NCBI GenBank assembly: GCA_964463145.1
Contig: CAYXBG010000015.1
Location: 1-27,504 of the forward strand
Direction: 5' to 3'
DNA length: 27,504 nucleotides
Source of the DNA: CAYXBG01 sp964463145
GTDB lineage: Bacteria; Acidobacteriota; UBA6911; RPQK01; CBDAPI01
Positions 15,812 to 23,670 of this stretch are shown here, one piece after another; position 1 is the first letter of the stretch; each line of letters begins with the position of its first letter. The position numbers and the translations under genes were made by a program. Under the pieces are notes generated by a model. That model was not told the origin of the DNA. It saw nothing but the letters and a program-made list of their open reading frames with translations, and searched no databases.

Positions 15812-16369
15812 ATGATCTCAGTTTTGTTGGATACAACCCGGGGTCGAATGGACAAGACGATTGAGGATTTAACTCGAAGTCTCTCCATCATTCGGACTGG
15901 CAGAGCGTCGGTCCATCTACTTGATGGCATTCTCGTGGATTATTATGGGACATCAACACCTATTAATCAGTTGGCCACCTTGCATGTTCCGGAGCCAACT
16001 ATGATTACCATTCAGCCTTGGGATGTGTCTCAGATCCGTGAGATTGAACGAGCAATGCTTTCTTCCGACCTGGGCATCAACCCGGCTAATGATGGGAAGA
16101 TAATCCGAGTCCCGATTCCTCCCCTCACGCATGAACGTCGTCAGGAGCTAGCAAAACAAGTCCATCGTATCAGTGAAGAGCATAAAACAGCTCTGCGTAG
16201 CATCCGGCGAGATTCGAATGAAACTCTCAAGAAAGCCCTGAAGAATAAGGAAATCTCCGAAGACGATGAATTTAAGGGATTGGCTGCTGTTCAGAAAGTC
16301 ACGGACGAGTTTGTTCTTAGGGTTGAGGGTCTATCAAATCAAAAAGAGAGAGAGATTCTGGAAGATTAG
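15812..16369 (+). CDS. frr: Ribosome recycling factor
   Basis: Splits post-termination ribosomes together with EF-G. It is 185 residues, exactly the usual length. Family motifs: an N-terminal helix with SIIRTGRAS, LDGILVDYYGTSTPINQLA, the TIQPWD domain II strand, LGINPANDGKIIRVPIPPLT, ERRQELAKQVH, and R-R-D-x-N in IRRDSNETLKK. The ATG at 15812 has AGAGGGG upstream. In many bacteria frr is followed by uppS-cdsA; here lepB and carAB take that place. After the stop comes a 7-bp inverted repeat (16389-16409). Confidence 0.97.
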   Translation: MISVLLDTTRGRMDKTIEDLTRSLSIIRTGRASVHLLDGILVDYYGTSTPINQLATLHVPEPTMITIQPWDVSQIREIERAMLSSDLGINPANDGKIIRVPIPPLTHERRQELAKQVHRISEEHKTALRSIRRDSNETLKKALKNKEISEDDEFKGLAAVQKVTDEFVLRVEGLSNQKEREILED

Positions 16370-16388
16370 TCGAATCGGATCTCGACGA

Positions 16389-16409
16389 TGACATCTGAAT
16401 TCGATGTCA
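16389..16409. repeat. 7-bp inverted repeat between frr and lepB
   Basis: TGACATC, a 7-base loop, then GATGTCA, a perfect arm match. There is no T-tract directly after it, so it is not a classical intrinsic terminator. It could be an RNA-processing or transcription-pausing hairpin, or a dyad operator, separating the translation genes from lepB-carAB. Confidence 0.35.
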
Positions 16410-16449
16410 ATATCCTCGGCCTCTCACTGCCTGAGGGCTTTTGGTAAAT

Positions 16450-17016
16450 ATGGGAGAATCCGAAAAAAAATCAGGAGATCGATCCCAAACCGGTCCTCTT
16501 TGGATTCTTGGAGAGTTGAGAGGTTGGACACGTGATATTCTTTTCGCTGGCGTTACAGCGATTTTAATTATTGTTTTTGTAGTCCAGCCGGTGCGTGTAG
16601 AAGGAACTAGCATGCAGCCTCATCTGGTGAATCAGGAGCGCGTTTTTGTCAATAAGTTCCTCTATCGTTTCAGCGAGATAGAACGCCATGACGTAGTGGT
16701 GTTCTGGTATCCTAAGGATCGGAAAAAGTCTTTTATCAAAAGGGTAATTGGCCTTCCAGGGGATACAGTCGAGGTGCGTGCAAGCGCAGTCTACGTCAAC
16801 GGTAATCAACTCCAAGAGGAGTATGTGCGGACCGATGCTCGCGATTACCAAGCATATCCATCGGTCACAGTTCCTGAGGGTAATTATTATGTAATGGGGG
16901 ACCACAGAAGCTCCAGTAACGACAGTCGTCACTGGGGATGTGTGCCTGCTAAATTTATTTTTGGCAGAGCAATTTTTCGATATTGGCCCGTTTCTAAAAT
17001 CGGACTCCTGGATTGA
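16450..17016 (+). CDS. lepB: Signal peptidase I
   Basis: Inner-membrane serine protease that removes Sec and Tat signal peptides. One N-terminal membrane helix spans about residues 30-47 (DILFAGVTAILIIVFVVQP). The Ser/Lys catalytic dyad is present: S54 in GTSMQP and K97 in IKRVIGLPGD. Box D/E follows as VMGDHRSSSNDSRHWG. The 188-residue length and single TM segment resemble Gram-positive and cyanobacterial enzymes rather than the two-helix E. coli LepB. I chose the ATG at 16450; a TTG at 16441 is in frame, with the nearest SD-like GAGGG spaced poorly for either. It ends 76 bases before carA in the same orientation. Confidence 0.95.
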   Translation: MGESEKKSGDRSQTGPLWILGELRGWTRDILFAGVTAILIIVFVVQPVRVEGTSMQPHLVNQERVFVNKFLYRFSEIERHDVVVFWYPKDRKKSFIKRVIGLPGDTVEVRASAVYVNGNQLQEEYVRTDARDYQAYPSVTVPEGNYYVMGDHRSSSNDSRHWGCVPAKFIFGRAIFRYWPVSKIGLLD

Positions 17017-17092
17017 TCAATCGATCGACAATCTTAAAAACTATCGTAACAGGTTTGATATCTTTTCATTTGCGCGGTAGTTTAATACGGAT

Positions 17093-18181
17093 TTGAGCAG
17101 AGCAATTCTCTATCTTGAAGATGGTGTTTTCTACGAAGGGTTCTCCTTCGGTGATTCTAATGGGACATTGGGTGAGGTGGTTTTCAACACCTCGATGACA
17201 GGATACCAAGAAGTTCTAACCGATCCCTCTTATGCAGGACAGATTGTGGTGATGACTCAACCCGAAATGGGTAACTACGGCACCAATGAAGAGGATATTG
17301 AATCTAGAAGACCTTTCGTCGAAGGGTTTGTAGTACGTGAATGTAGCCGGGCATTTAGTAACTGGCGGGGCCAGCAGACACTGGATGAATATCTAAGGCA
17401 GCATTCGATCTCTGGCATTCAGGGGATTGATACACGGGCGCTTGTTCGACATGTTCGTACTCAAGGGGCTATGCGAGGGATTATTTCCAGTACTGATTTC
17501 TCTCACGATTCACTTCGAGAAAAAGTGAGCTCCCATCCTCGTATGAGTGGAAGTGATTATGTCCAGCGAGTGACCTGTGAGGAGGCCTATGAGCGAAAGG
17601 CTGAGGCGGAATCAAGGTTTAAAGTGGTGGCCTATGATTTTGGGATCAAGACCAACATTTTAAATTGCCTATCGAAGCGAAATTGTGATGTTACGGTAGT
17701 TCCTTCAGCGACCTCGGCAGATCAAGTACTAAGTCTGAATCCCGATGGGGTTTTTCTTTCCAATGGGCCTGGAGATCCTGAACCTCTTGAGGCCATAGTA
17801 GAAGAGATTAGGTTATTGCTAGGGACAAAGCCTGTTTTTGGGATCTGTCTAGGCCATCAACTGCTGGGCCTAGCCCTTGGAGGTAAAACTTTCAAGCTGA
17901 AGTTTGGTCACCGTGGCGCTAATCAACCTGTGATGAATCAACTGACGGGTCGAGTCGAGATTACTAGCCAGAATCACGGTTTTTCTGTTGACCCTGAGTC
18001 CCTTAACGCTTCCGAAGTTGATTGCACACACTTCAACTTAAACGACCAAACTTTGGAAGGTATACGTCATCGTTCGATCCCCGCTTTTTCCGTTCAATAT
18101 CACCCGGAGGCATCTCCTGGACCCAGGGATTCGCTGTACTTATTTGACGACTTCATCAAGATGATGAAGGATAAATCTTGA
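17093..18181 (+). CDS. carA: Carbamoyl-phosphate synthase, glutamine-hydrolysing small subunit
   Basis: Hydrolyses glutamine and channels ammonia to CarB for carbamoyl phosphate, the precursor of arginine and pyrimidines. The N-terminal CPSase_sm_chain domain begins AILYLEDGVFYEG and contains GEVVFNTSMTGYQE, NYGTNEED and IDTRALVRHVR. The C-terminal class I glutamine amidotransferase has the nucleophile C252 (GICLGHQLLG) and the H337/E339 pair (YHPEASPGP). It is 362 residues, a normal length. The start is TTG at 17093, which matches the family N-terminus; the ribosome-binding site is weak (ACGGA). A possible promoter, TTGATA with a 17-base spacer to TAGTTT, lies in the 76-base gap but is not convincing. 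Confidence 0.96.
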   Translation: MSRAILYLEDGVFYEGFSFGDSNGTLGEVVFNTSMTGYQEVLTDPSYAGQIVVMTQPEMGNYGTNEEDIESRRPFVEGFVVRECSRAFSNWRGQQTLDEYLRQHSISGIQGIDTRALVRHVRTQGAMRGIISSTDFSHDSLREKVSSHPRMSGSDYVQRVTCEEAYERKAEAESRFKVVAYDFGIKTNILNCLSKRNCDVTVVPSATSADQVLSLNPDGVFLSNGPGDPEPLEAIVEEIRLLLGTKPVFGICLGHQLLGLALGGKTFKLKFGHRGANQPVMNQLTGRVEITSQNHGFSVDPESLNASEVDCTHFNLNDQTLEGIRHRSIPAFSVQYHPEASPGPRDSLYLFDDFIKMMKDKS

Positions 18182-18255
18182 GGCAAAAATTGGCGATTGA
18201 ATTGGCTGTAACACAGAGTTGTTTAGGTGCACACGGATCTAGAATAAAGAAACAT

Positions 18256-18274
18256 CAGCTACACACACTAGCTG
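18256..18274. repeat. 6-bp inverted repeat between carA and carB
   Basis: CAGCTA, a 7-base CACACAC loop, then TAGCTG, in the 123-base carA-carB gap. The octamer TGTTTAGG also occurs twice nearby (18220-18227 and 18273-18280). No T-tract follows. It may be a regulatory or mRNA-processing element, or chance; an unusually long gap for a carAB pair is the main reason to note it. Confidence 0.3.
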
Positions 18275-18304
18275 TTTAGGCTAAGAGGCTTTTGAAATAA
18301 GACA

Positions 18305-21300
18305 ATGCCCAGACGGACCGATCTCCAAAAAATACTAATTATAGGATCTGGACCAATAGTCATAGGCCAGGCATGCGAATTTGATTATTCAGGTACACAG
18401 GCATGCAAGGCGTTAGCCTCGGATGGATTTGATGTAGTCCTGGTGAACTCGAATCCTGCGACGATAATGACCGATCCGGATCTTGCAAAAAGGACTTATA
18501 TAGAGCCTCTCACAGTTGAGTATGTAGCCGAAATAATTAAACGAGAGAGGCCAGACGCTTTATTACCTACGGTTGGAGGGCAAACAGCACTTAATTTGGC
18601 GGTGGAACTTTGTGAGAACGGGGTGCTTGAGGAATATGGTGTAGAGCTAATTGGAGCAAAATTAGATGCTATTCAGGTCGCCGAAGATCGCCGCCTGTTC
18701 CGGGCCGCTATGGAGGAAATTGGGCTGGATGTGCCGGCTTCAGGTTTTGCTAAAAGTATGAAGGAGGCGCTGTCGATTCTAGGCCGAGTAGGGTTGCCGG
18801 CTGTCATTCGTCCCTCATTTACCTTAGGTGGTTCGGGGAGTGGGATTGCATTTAATGCAGAGGAATTTCGAGAAATAGTTAGTAGGGGCTTACAGTCCTC
18901 TCCTATCCAGGAGGTGCTGATAGAGGAATCCATAATCGGGTGGAAAGAATTCGAACTTGAGGTCATGCGTGATCTCAACGACAACGTAGTGATTATTTGC
19001 TCGATCGAGAATTTCGACCCAATGGGAGTTCACACCGGTGACTCGATTACTGTGGCACCAGCCCAGACATTAAGTGACCCTGAATATCAGAAATTGAGGG
19101 ATCTTTCCAAGCAAGTAATCCGAAGGGTTGGGGTTGAAACGGGGGGCTCGAATATTCAATTCGGAGTAAATCCTCAAAACGGTAGGGTTGTCATCATAGA
19201 AATGAATCCGCGGGTGAGTCGAAGTTCTGCGCTCGCTTCTAAGGCCACAGGATTCCCAATAGCAAAAATTGCTGCCAAGCTGGCGGTAGGATATACCCTG
19301 GATGAGATACCTAACGATATCACCCTCAAGACTCCATCCTGCTTTGAGCCGACTTTGGATTATGTAGTCGTTAAGATACCGCGCTGGAACTTCGAGAAAT
19401 TTCCGCCGACAGAACCACACCTGGGAACACAAATGAAATCGGTAGGCGAAGTAATGGCTATCGGTAGGACCTTCAGAGAGGCTCTGTGGAAAGGAGTTAG
19501 GTCTCTAGAGACAGGCAAGACACTATCTTCTGAAGCTATCGACCCCACTCGACTGGATGAACATCTGAAGCTCCCGACTCCGGCCAGGCTTGCTTACTTG
19601 CGCCTTGCGATTCTCCAAGGATACTCGATTGATAAGATTCACGAACTTACTGGAATCGATCCGTGGTTTCTAGGTAATTTTCAAAGGGTGGTCAAACTAG
19701 AACAGGAGCTCCAAGGACAGAGCTTAGAAGCGGTATCACCAGAAAAGCTTAAGGAGGCTAAAGCTGCAGGTTTATCCGACTTTCAGTTGGCCGAAATTAT
19801 GAAGTCTGAAGTGGGTGCCAAGTTGCTTGATAGCGATGTCAGAGATTTCCGACTTCGTCACGGGATCGAACCCGTCTATAAAAGGGTGGACACTTGTGCC
19901 GCCGAGTTTGAGTCTTTCACGCCTTATCTCTATTCAGCCTATGAGATGGAAGATGAATCCGAACCTAGTGAATCTAAAAAGGTTATTATCCTCGGTAGCG
20001 GTCCCAACCGTATTGGGCAGGGTATCGAATTCGACTACTGTTGTTGTCATGCTGCATTTGCCCTAAAGCAGGAGGGCTTCGAAACGGTAATGCTGAACTG
20101 TAATCCTGAAACCGTTTCGACTGATTACGACACCTCAGATCGGCTCTATTTTGAACCACTAACGTTCGAAGATGTCATGGCAGTGGTTACTGTCGAGAAA
20201 CCGACTGGGGTAATTGTCCAGTTCGGAGGTCAGACCCCACTAAAACTGGCACTCCAGTTATACAGGGCAGGTGTTCCGGTGATAGGTACTTCTCCTGAAT
20301 CCATAGATCTAGCCGAAAACCGAGGTCGGTTTGGAAAGCTTCTCCTCGAGCTTGACATTCCACAACCGGAGAACGGAACAGCAAGTTCTGTGCAAGAAGC
20401 GGAAGCTGTGGTTCGTGAGATCGGTTATCCGGTACTTGTTCGTCCCTCCTATGTACTAGGGGGGAGAGCCATGGCTATTATCTATGATGATGAGTCACTG
20501 CAGAAATATGTGTCAACTGCGGTAGATCTTGCGGAAGACCATCCGCTCCTCATTGATCGGTTTCTGGAGGATGCACAAGAGTTCGACGTCGATGCTCTTT
20601 GTGATGGAAAAGAGGTCATCATCGGTGGCCTTATGGAGCACATCGAAGAAGCTGGTATTCACTCGGGTGATAGTACTTCGGTTTTACCTCCTGTTTCTAT
20701 AGATGAAGGTCATCTCAAGGTAATGCGGGAATACACCAGGGAGCTTGGTATAAGGTTGGGTGTTGTCGGCCTTATGAACATTCAATTTGCGGTCGCGGAT
20801 AATAAAGTATACGTTTTGGAGGTAAACCCCCGAGCTAGTAGGACAGTGCCCTTTGTGAGTAAGGCTACTGGCATCCCTTTGGCCAAAATTGGTGCTCAGC
20901 TCATGATCGGGAAAACACTTCGAGAGCTAGGTCTTAGAGCAGATCTAGAAGTGGATCACTTCTTTATCAAGGCACCGGTTTTCCCATTTCATAAATTTCC
21001 AGGAGTAGACACAATTCTAGGGCCAGAGATGCGTTCAACTGGTGAAGTCATGGGGGTGTCAGACAATTTTGGGACGGCTTATGGTAAAGCTCAGTTAAGT
21101 GCGGGTATGCTCCTCCCAAAAGGTGGAGTGGCTTTTTTAAGTGTGAATGATCGTGACAAGCGTTCAATAGGGGATCTGGCTGAAGAATTCTCCAAGGGTG
21201 GATTCCGACTTGTTGCAACGAAGGGTACAGCGACCAAAATCCAAGAAAGAGGCCTTGAGGTTGAACAGGTTTATAAGGTAAACGAAGGTCGTCCCAATAT

Positions 21301-21523
21301 TGTTGATTTGATTCGCAGTGAGGCGATTGACCTGGTAGTAAATACTCCTCTAGGGCGCGAATCTTTTTTTGATGAGAAGGCCATTAGGAGAGCCTGTGTG
21401 GATTATCAAACTCCTTGTATAACGACACTTTCCGCGGCTGCGGCCGCCATAAAATCTGTTAGGGCTCTACAGAGGGGGGAAATAATCGTCAAAAGCCTGC
21501 AGGAGTATCACCAGGGAGGTTAG
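18305..21523 (+). CDS. carB: Carbamoyl-phosphate synthase, large subunit
   Basis: Makes carbamoyl phosphate from bicarbonate, ammonia from CarA and two ATP. It is 1072 residues, matching E. coli CarB (1073). The two homologous ATP-grasp halves begin GSGPIVIGQACEFDYSGTQ and, near residue 560, GSGPNRIGQGIEFDYCCCH. Each half has its ATP-binding R-PS-x-x-LGG loop (RPSFTLGGSGSG; RPSYVLGGRAMA) and its ExNPR metal-binding strand (EMNPRVSRSS; EVNPRASRT). The oligomerisation domain lies between them (about 400-550). The C-terminal MGS-like allosteric domain (about 935-1072) contains the ATKGTATKIQERG motif. ATG at 18305 with a weak ribosome-binding site. Its TAG is one base from the glmU TAG on the other strand. 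Confidence 0.98.
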   Translation: MPRRTDLQKILIIGSGPIVIGQACEFDYSGTQACKALASDGFDVVLVNSNPATIMTDPDLAKRTYIEPLTVEYVAEIIKRERPDALLPTVGGQTALNLAVELCENGVLEEYGVELIGAKLDAIQVAEDRRLFRAAMEEIGLDVPASGFAKSMKEALSILGRVGLPAVIRPSFTLGGSGSGIAFNAEEFREIVSRGLQSSPIQEVLIEESIIGWKEFELEVMRDLNDNVVIICSIENFDPMGVHTGDSITVAPAQTLSDPEYQKLRDLSKQVIRRVGVETGGSNIQFGVNPQNGRVVIIEMNPRVSRSSALASKATGFPIAKIAAKLAVGYTLDEIPNDITLKTPSCFEPTLDYVVVKIPRWNFEKFPPTEPHLGTQMKSVGEVMAIGRTFREALWKGVRSLETGKTLSSEAIDPTRLDEHLKLPTPARLAYLRLAILQGYSIDKIHELTGIDPWFLGNFQRVVKLEQELQGQSLEAVSPEKLKEAKAAGLSDFQLAEIMKSEVGAKLLDSDVRDFRLRHGIEPVYKRVDTCAAEFESFTPYLYSAYEMEDESEPSESKKVIILGSGPNRIGQGIEFDYCCCHAAFALKQEGFETVMLNCNPETVSTDYDTSDRLYFEPLTFEDVMAVVTVEKPTGVIVQFGGQTPLKLALQLYRAGVPVIGTSPESIDLAENRGRFGKLLLELDIPQPENGTASSVQEAEAVVREIGYPVLVRPSYVLGGRAMAIIYDDESLQKYVSTAVDLAEDHPLLIDRFLEDAQEFDVDALCDGKEVIIGGLMEHIEEAGIHSGDSTSVLPPVSIDEGHLKVMREYTRELGIRLGVVGLMNIQFAVADNKVYVLEVNPRASRTVPFVSKATGIPLAKIGAQLMIGKTLRELGLRADLEVDHFFIKAPVFPFHKFPGVDTILGPEMRSTGEVMGVSDNFGTAYGKAQLSAGMLLPKGGVAFLSVNDRDKRSIGDLAEEFSKGGFRLVATKGTATKIQERGLEVEQVYKVNEGRPNIVDLIRSEAIDLVVNTPLGRESFFDEKAIRRACVDYQTPCITTLSAAAAAIKSVRALQRGEIIVKSLQEYHQGG

Positions 21524-21524
21524 A

Positions 21525-22751
21525 CTATCCGGTTGGTGTATCATCGGTAAGGATATCGGCACTGACTGTGGACTCGTCCGCCACGGTCGACCTGGATTTG
21601 ATGGTGATTGGGGCAATTAGTTTACATTTTTTGCCGACTAGAACATCGTCGCCGATCTGGATCTTGTTTTCCCTGCCCCTGTCAGAATTATAGGTGGCTG
21701 TGCCATCTCCAATAATTACATTGGCGCCGACTACCGCATTGTCTATGTGGCTAAGAGGTCCAATTTTTGAGTCCTTACCTATCTTGACTCCTCGGATAAC
21801 GCAGTTGGCTCCGATACTGGCGCCTGCCTCTAGTATAGTGTCTTCAAGTATTGTATTTGAGCCACGTACACACCCTTGTGCAAGTTGCGACTCACCGAAG
21901 ATAGCGACTCCAGATTTTATTGTGACGTCACAATGGAGAGTTGTAGTCGCGTCGATCAGAACCGATTCTGGCTGTGAAATTTTGACCCCCTCTCTGATCC
22001 ATCCTTGCCTGATTCTCTGACGTAATATCGACTCTGCAATGGCTAGGTGAGTTTGGGTATTGACGCCATATACTTCTTCAGGAGGCACATCTACACTGAC
22101 CAACTTATGGCCTTGTTGGTACAGGATCGAGACTGTGTCCGTAACATAATATTCCCTCTGGGCATTATTGTTGCTCAGGGACTCGAGGGCGGGGGCTAGT
22201 CGGTCTAGATTAAAGCAGTAGAAGCCGGGATTTGTTTCTTGAATCTCTCTTTGTAATGGGGTTGTATCCTTTTCTTCTATCACCGCGAGAGGCACTCCGT
22301 CAGAATCGCGAAGTATACGTCCGTAACCGGTAGGATTATCATGTCGGCTAGTGATCAAGGCTAAAGAAGCATTCGATTTCTGGCGTATTTTCTCTAGCTT
22401 TTCCAGCTGAACAGCCGTGATCAGAGGAGTATCTGCATACAGTACGAATGCAGACCCCCGTTTCCCTTTGAGATGGGGGAGAACTGCTGAGACAGCGTGT
22501 CCTGTACCCAGTTGTTTTTCCTGCACGATGAATTCAATCGGATAACCAGAGAGTGCTTCCCGGATTGGAGAAGAGTCCAATCCAACCACCAGGAAAATGG
22601 TATCTAGGTCTAACTCCATTAGTTGGTCTAGGATATGCTCCAACATCTTCTTGCCACACAACGGATGTAGAACTTTGGGGATTCCCGATTGGAATCGTTT
22701 ACTTTTCCCAGCGGCGAGGACGATGGCATAACGCTTTCCTGTATTGTCCAT
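21525..22751 (-). CDS. glmU: GlmU-like N-acetylglucosamine-1-phosphate uridylyltransferase with a degenerate acetyltransferase domain
   Basis: The N-terminal Rossmann pyrophosphorylase domain is intact: LAAGKSKRFQSGIPKVLHP (R19, K26), Q80 and GTGHA (82-86), YADTPL with D107, GYGR, E159, N174 and N231, all where E. coli GlmU binds UTP, sugar phosphate and Mg2+. The C-terminal left-handed beta-helix is present but altered. After ASIG (314) about 18 residues are missing against E. coli, removing the R-PGAEL/E-K-K segment that holds Arg333 and Lys351. The catalytic histidine region (E. coli GHLTY) reads GPLSH (331-335), the NYDG loop is NSDRG, and the basic C-terminal tail is absent (408 residues, not 456). 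Acetyl transfer is therefore probably lost. GGAGGAG lies seven bases before the ATG. An alternative is another sugar nucleotidyltransferase, but the N-terminal half fits GlmU best. Confidence 0.88.
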   Translation of the reverse strand: MDNTGKRYAIVLAAGKSKRFQSGIPKVLHPLCGKKMLEHILDQLMELDLDTIFLVVGLDSSPIREALSGYPIEFIVQEKQLGTGHAVSAVLPHLKGKRGSAFVLYADTPLITAVQLEKLEKIRQKSNASLALITSRHDNPTGYGRILRDSDGVPLAVIEEKDTTPLQREIQETNPGFYCFNLDRLAPALESLSNNNAQREYYVTDTVSILYQQGHKLVSVDVPPEEVYGVNTQTHLAIAESILRQRIRQGWIREGVKISQPESVLIDATTTLHCDVTIKSGVAIFGESQLAQGCVRGSNTILEDTILEAGASIGANCVIRGVKIGKDSKIGPLSHIDNAVVGANVIIGDGTATYNSDRGRENKIQIGDDVLVGKKCKLIAPITIKSRSTVADESTVSADILTDDTPTG

Positions 22752-22790
22752 TCGTCATCTCCTCCAACGATTATTTGTGGCTGGCTGGTC

Positions 22791-22810
22791 GGTTTTCCCC
22801 GGTCAAAACC
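22791..22810 (-). other. Hairpin in the 151-base leader before glmU
   Basis: GGTTTT, an 8-base loop and AAAACC, a perfect 6-bp stem that can be extended across one mismatch. It sits about 40 bases upstream of the glmU ATG, between the TPR gene and glmU. There is no U-tract on the minus strand after it. It may affect translation or mRNA stability; I do not recognise a known riboswitch in the gap. Confidence 0.35.
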
Positions 22811-22902
22811 AACACAAGCAAGCAGCTCACCTTTGTTCTCAAGGTATCAGCTATCTTTAGCCGATACGGACTTTCCCTGGCGAAAAAACGTGCTCTGGGT
22901 TT

Positions 22903-23436
22903 TTAAATCGGTTGGTCTTCCTGATCGGGCCAGAGCAAACTCTGGAAGGGTTCATCTGAGATAAAGGGTTCGAAATCAGGGTCGTGCTGGGCCTGGAAAC
23001 GGTGCACCTCATTACTCTCAATGGCTCTTGTAAGGTAAGTGATAGCTTGTTCTACATCTCCTAGGCGAGCATATGTGGCCGCCACTGCGCGATAGACAAA
23101 ATCACTGCCCGAGTCCTTTTTAGCTCCTTTCAAAGAGTTTTCAAAGGCTTCGAGGGCTTCATTCCATTCGCCTTGATTGTGGTGCAGAATCCCTTGGTCA
23201 TAATGTCCCTGTGCGTCTAATTTTGCCTGTTGTCCTTGTTCGTCAATCCTCTTCTGACAAATCTCAAGGAAGATTTTGGCGCGAGAGGTCACCTCCCTCT
23301 CCTCTTCACATTTCTCTATAATACTTTGAAAGGCTGATTGGGCTTTCGTATAGTCCTCTTTGTGAAGGAGTATCAAGGCTTCCTCATAGGAAGAAATTGC
23401 TTTTGATTTCTTAAGTGGTCCTTTGTCTGTTGGCAT
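22903..23436 (-). CDS. TPR-repeat protein of unknown function
   Basis: 177-residue soluble protein without a signal peptide or membrane segment. At least three helix pairs with TPR periodicity are visible: YEEALILLHKEDYTKAQSAF (15-34), AQGHYDQGILHHNQGEWNEAL (about 75-95), and FVYRAVAATYARLGDVEQAITYLTRAIE (about 112-140). The tail contains DPDFEPFISDEPFQSLL, a phrase common at the ends of bacterial TPR proteins. The ATG at 23436 has GGAGGAG four bases upstream and a strong promoter 40 bases upstream. It is followed by glmU in the same direction. TPRs mediate protein-protein contacts; a link to GlmU or the cell envelope is only inferred from the shared transcript. Confidence 0.85.
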   Translation of the reverse strand: MPTDKGPLKKSKAISSYEEALILLHKEDYTKAQSAFQSIIEKCEEEREVTSRAKIFLEICQKRIDEQGQQAKLDAQGHYDQGILHHNQGEWNEALEAFENSLKGAKKDSGSDFVYRAVAATYARLGDVEQAITYLTRAIESNEVHRFQAQHDPDFEPFISDEPFQSLLWPDQEDQPI

Positions 23437-23475
23437 CGATCTCCTCCGAGGCTAAAGGTCGTGGAAAAGCATTCT

Positions 23476-23503
23476 ATTATAAGTCGGGGGAGTCTCTAGT
23501 CAA
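23476..23503 (-). promoter_or_regulatory. Strong sigma70-type promoter for the TPR-glmU operon
   Basis: On the minus strand TTGACT (23503-23498), a 16-base spacer and a perfect TATAAT (23481-23476). Transcription would start near 23469, giving a leader of about 33 bases before the ATG at 23436. This is the best promoter match in the window. Confidence 0.75.
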
Positions 23504-23670
23504 GGTTCTGGTGCATTGCATGTGCAGTCTAGGAGACGATACGTCTTATCTATTCTTGAGATTTCTATCTGGAAGGCAGGGGTCTAAAGAAACGACAAAG
23601 GCTATACTGTGGAGAACGAGGACTTCTAAATATAGAAGATGAAGGAATTTCCGAAAAAGAGCGGGGTAGT

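Noticed and set aside
17011..17022. Perfect 12-base palindrome GATTGATCAATC at the lepB stop
   Set aside because: It includes the stop codon, has no loop or T-tract, and a palindrome of this size is plausible by chance.
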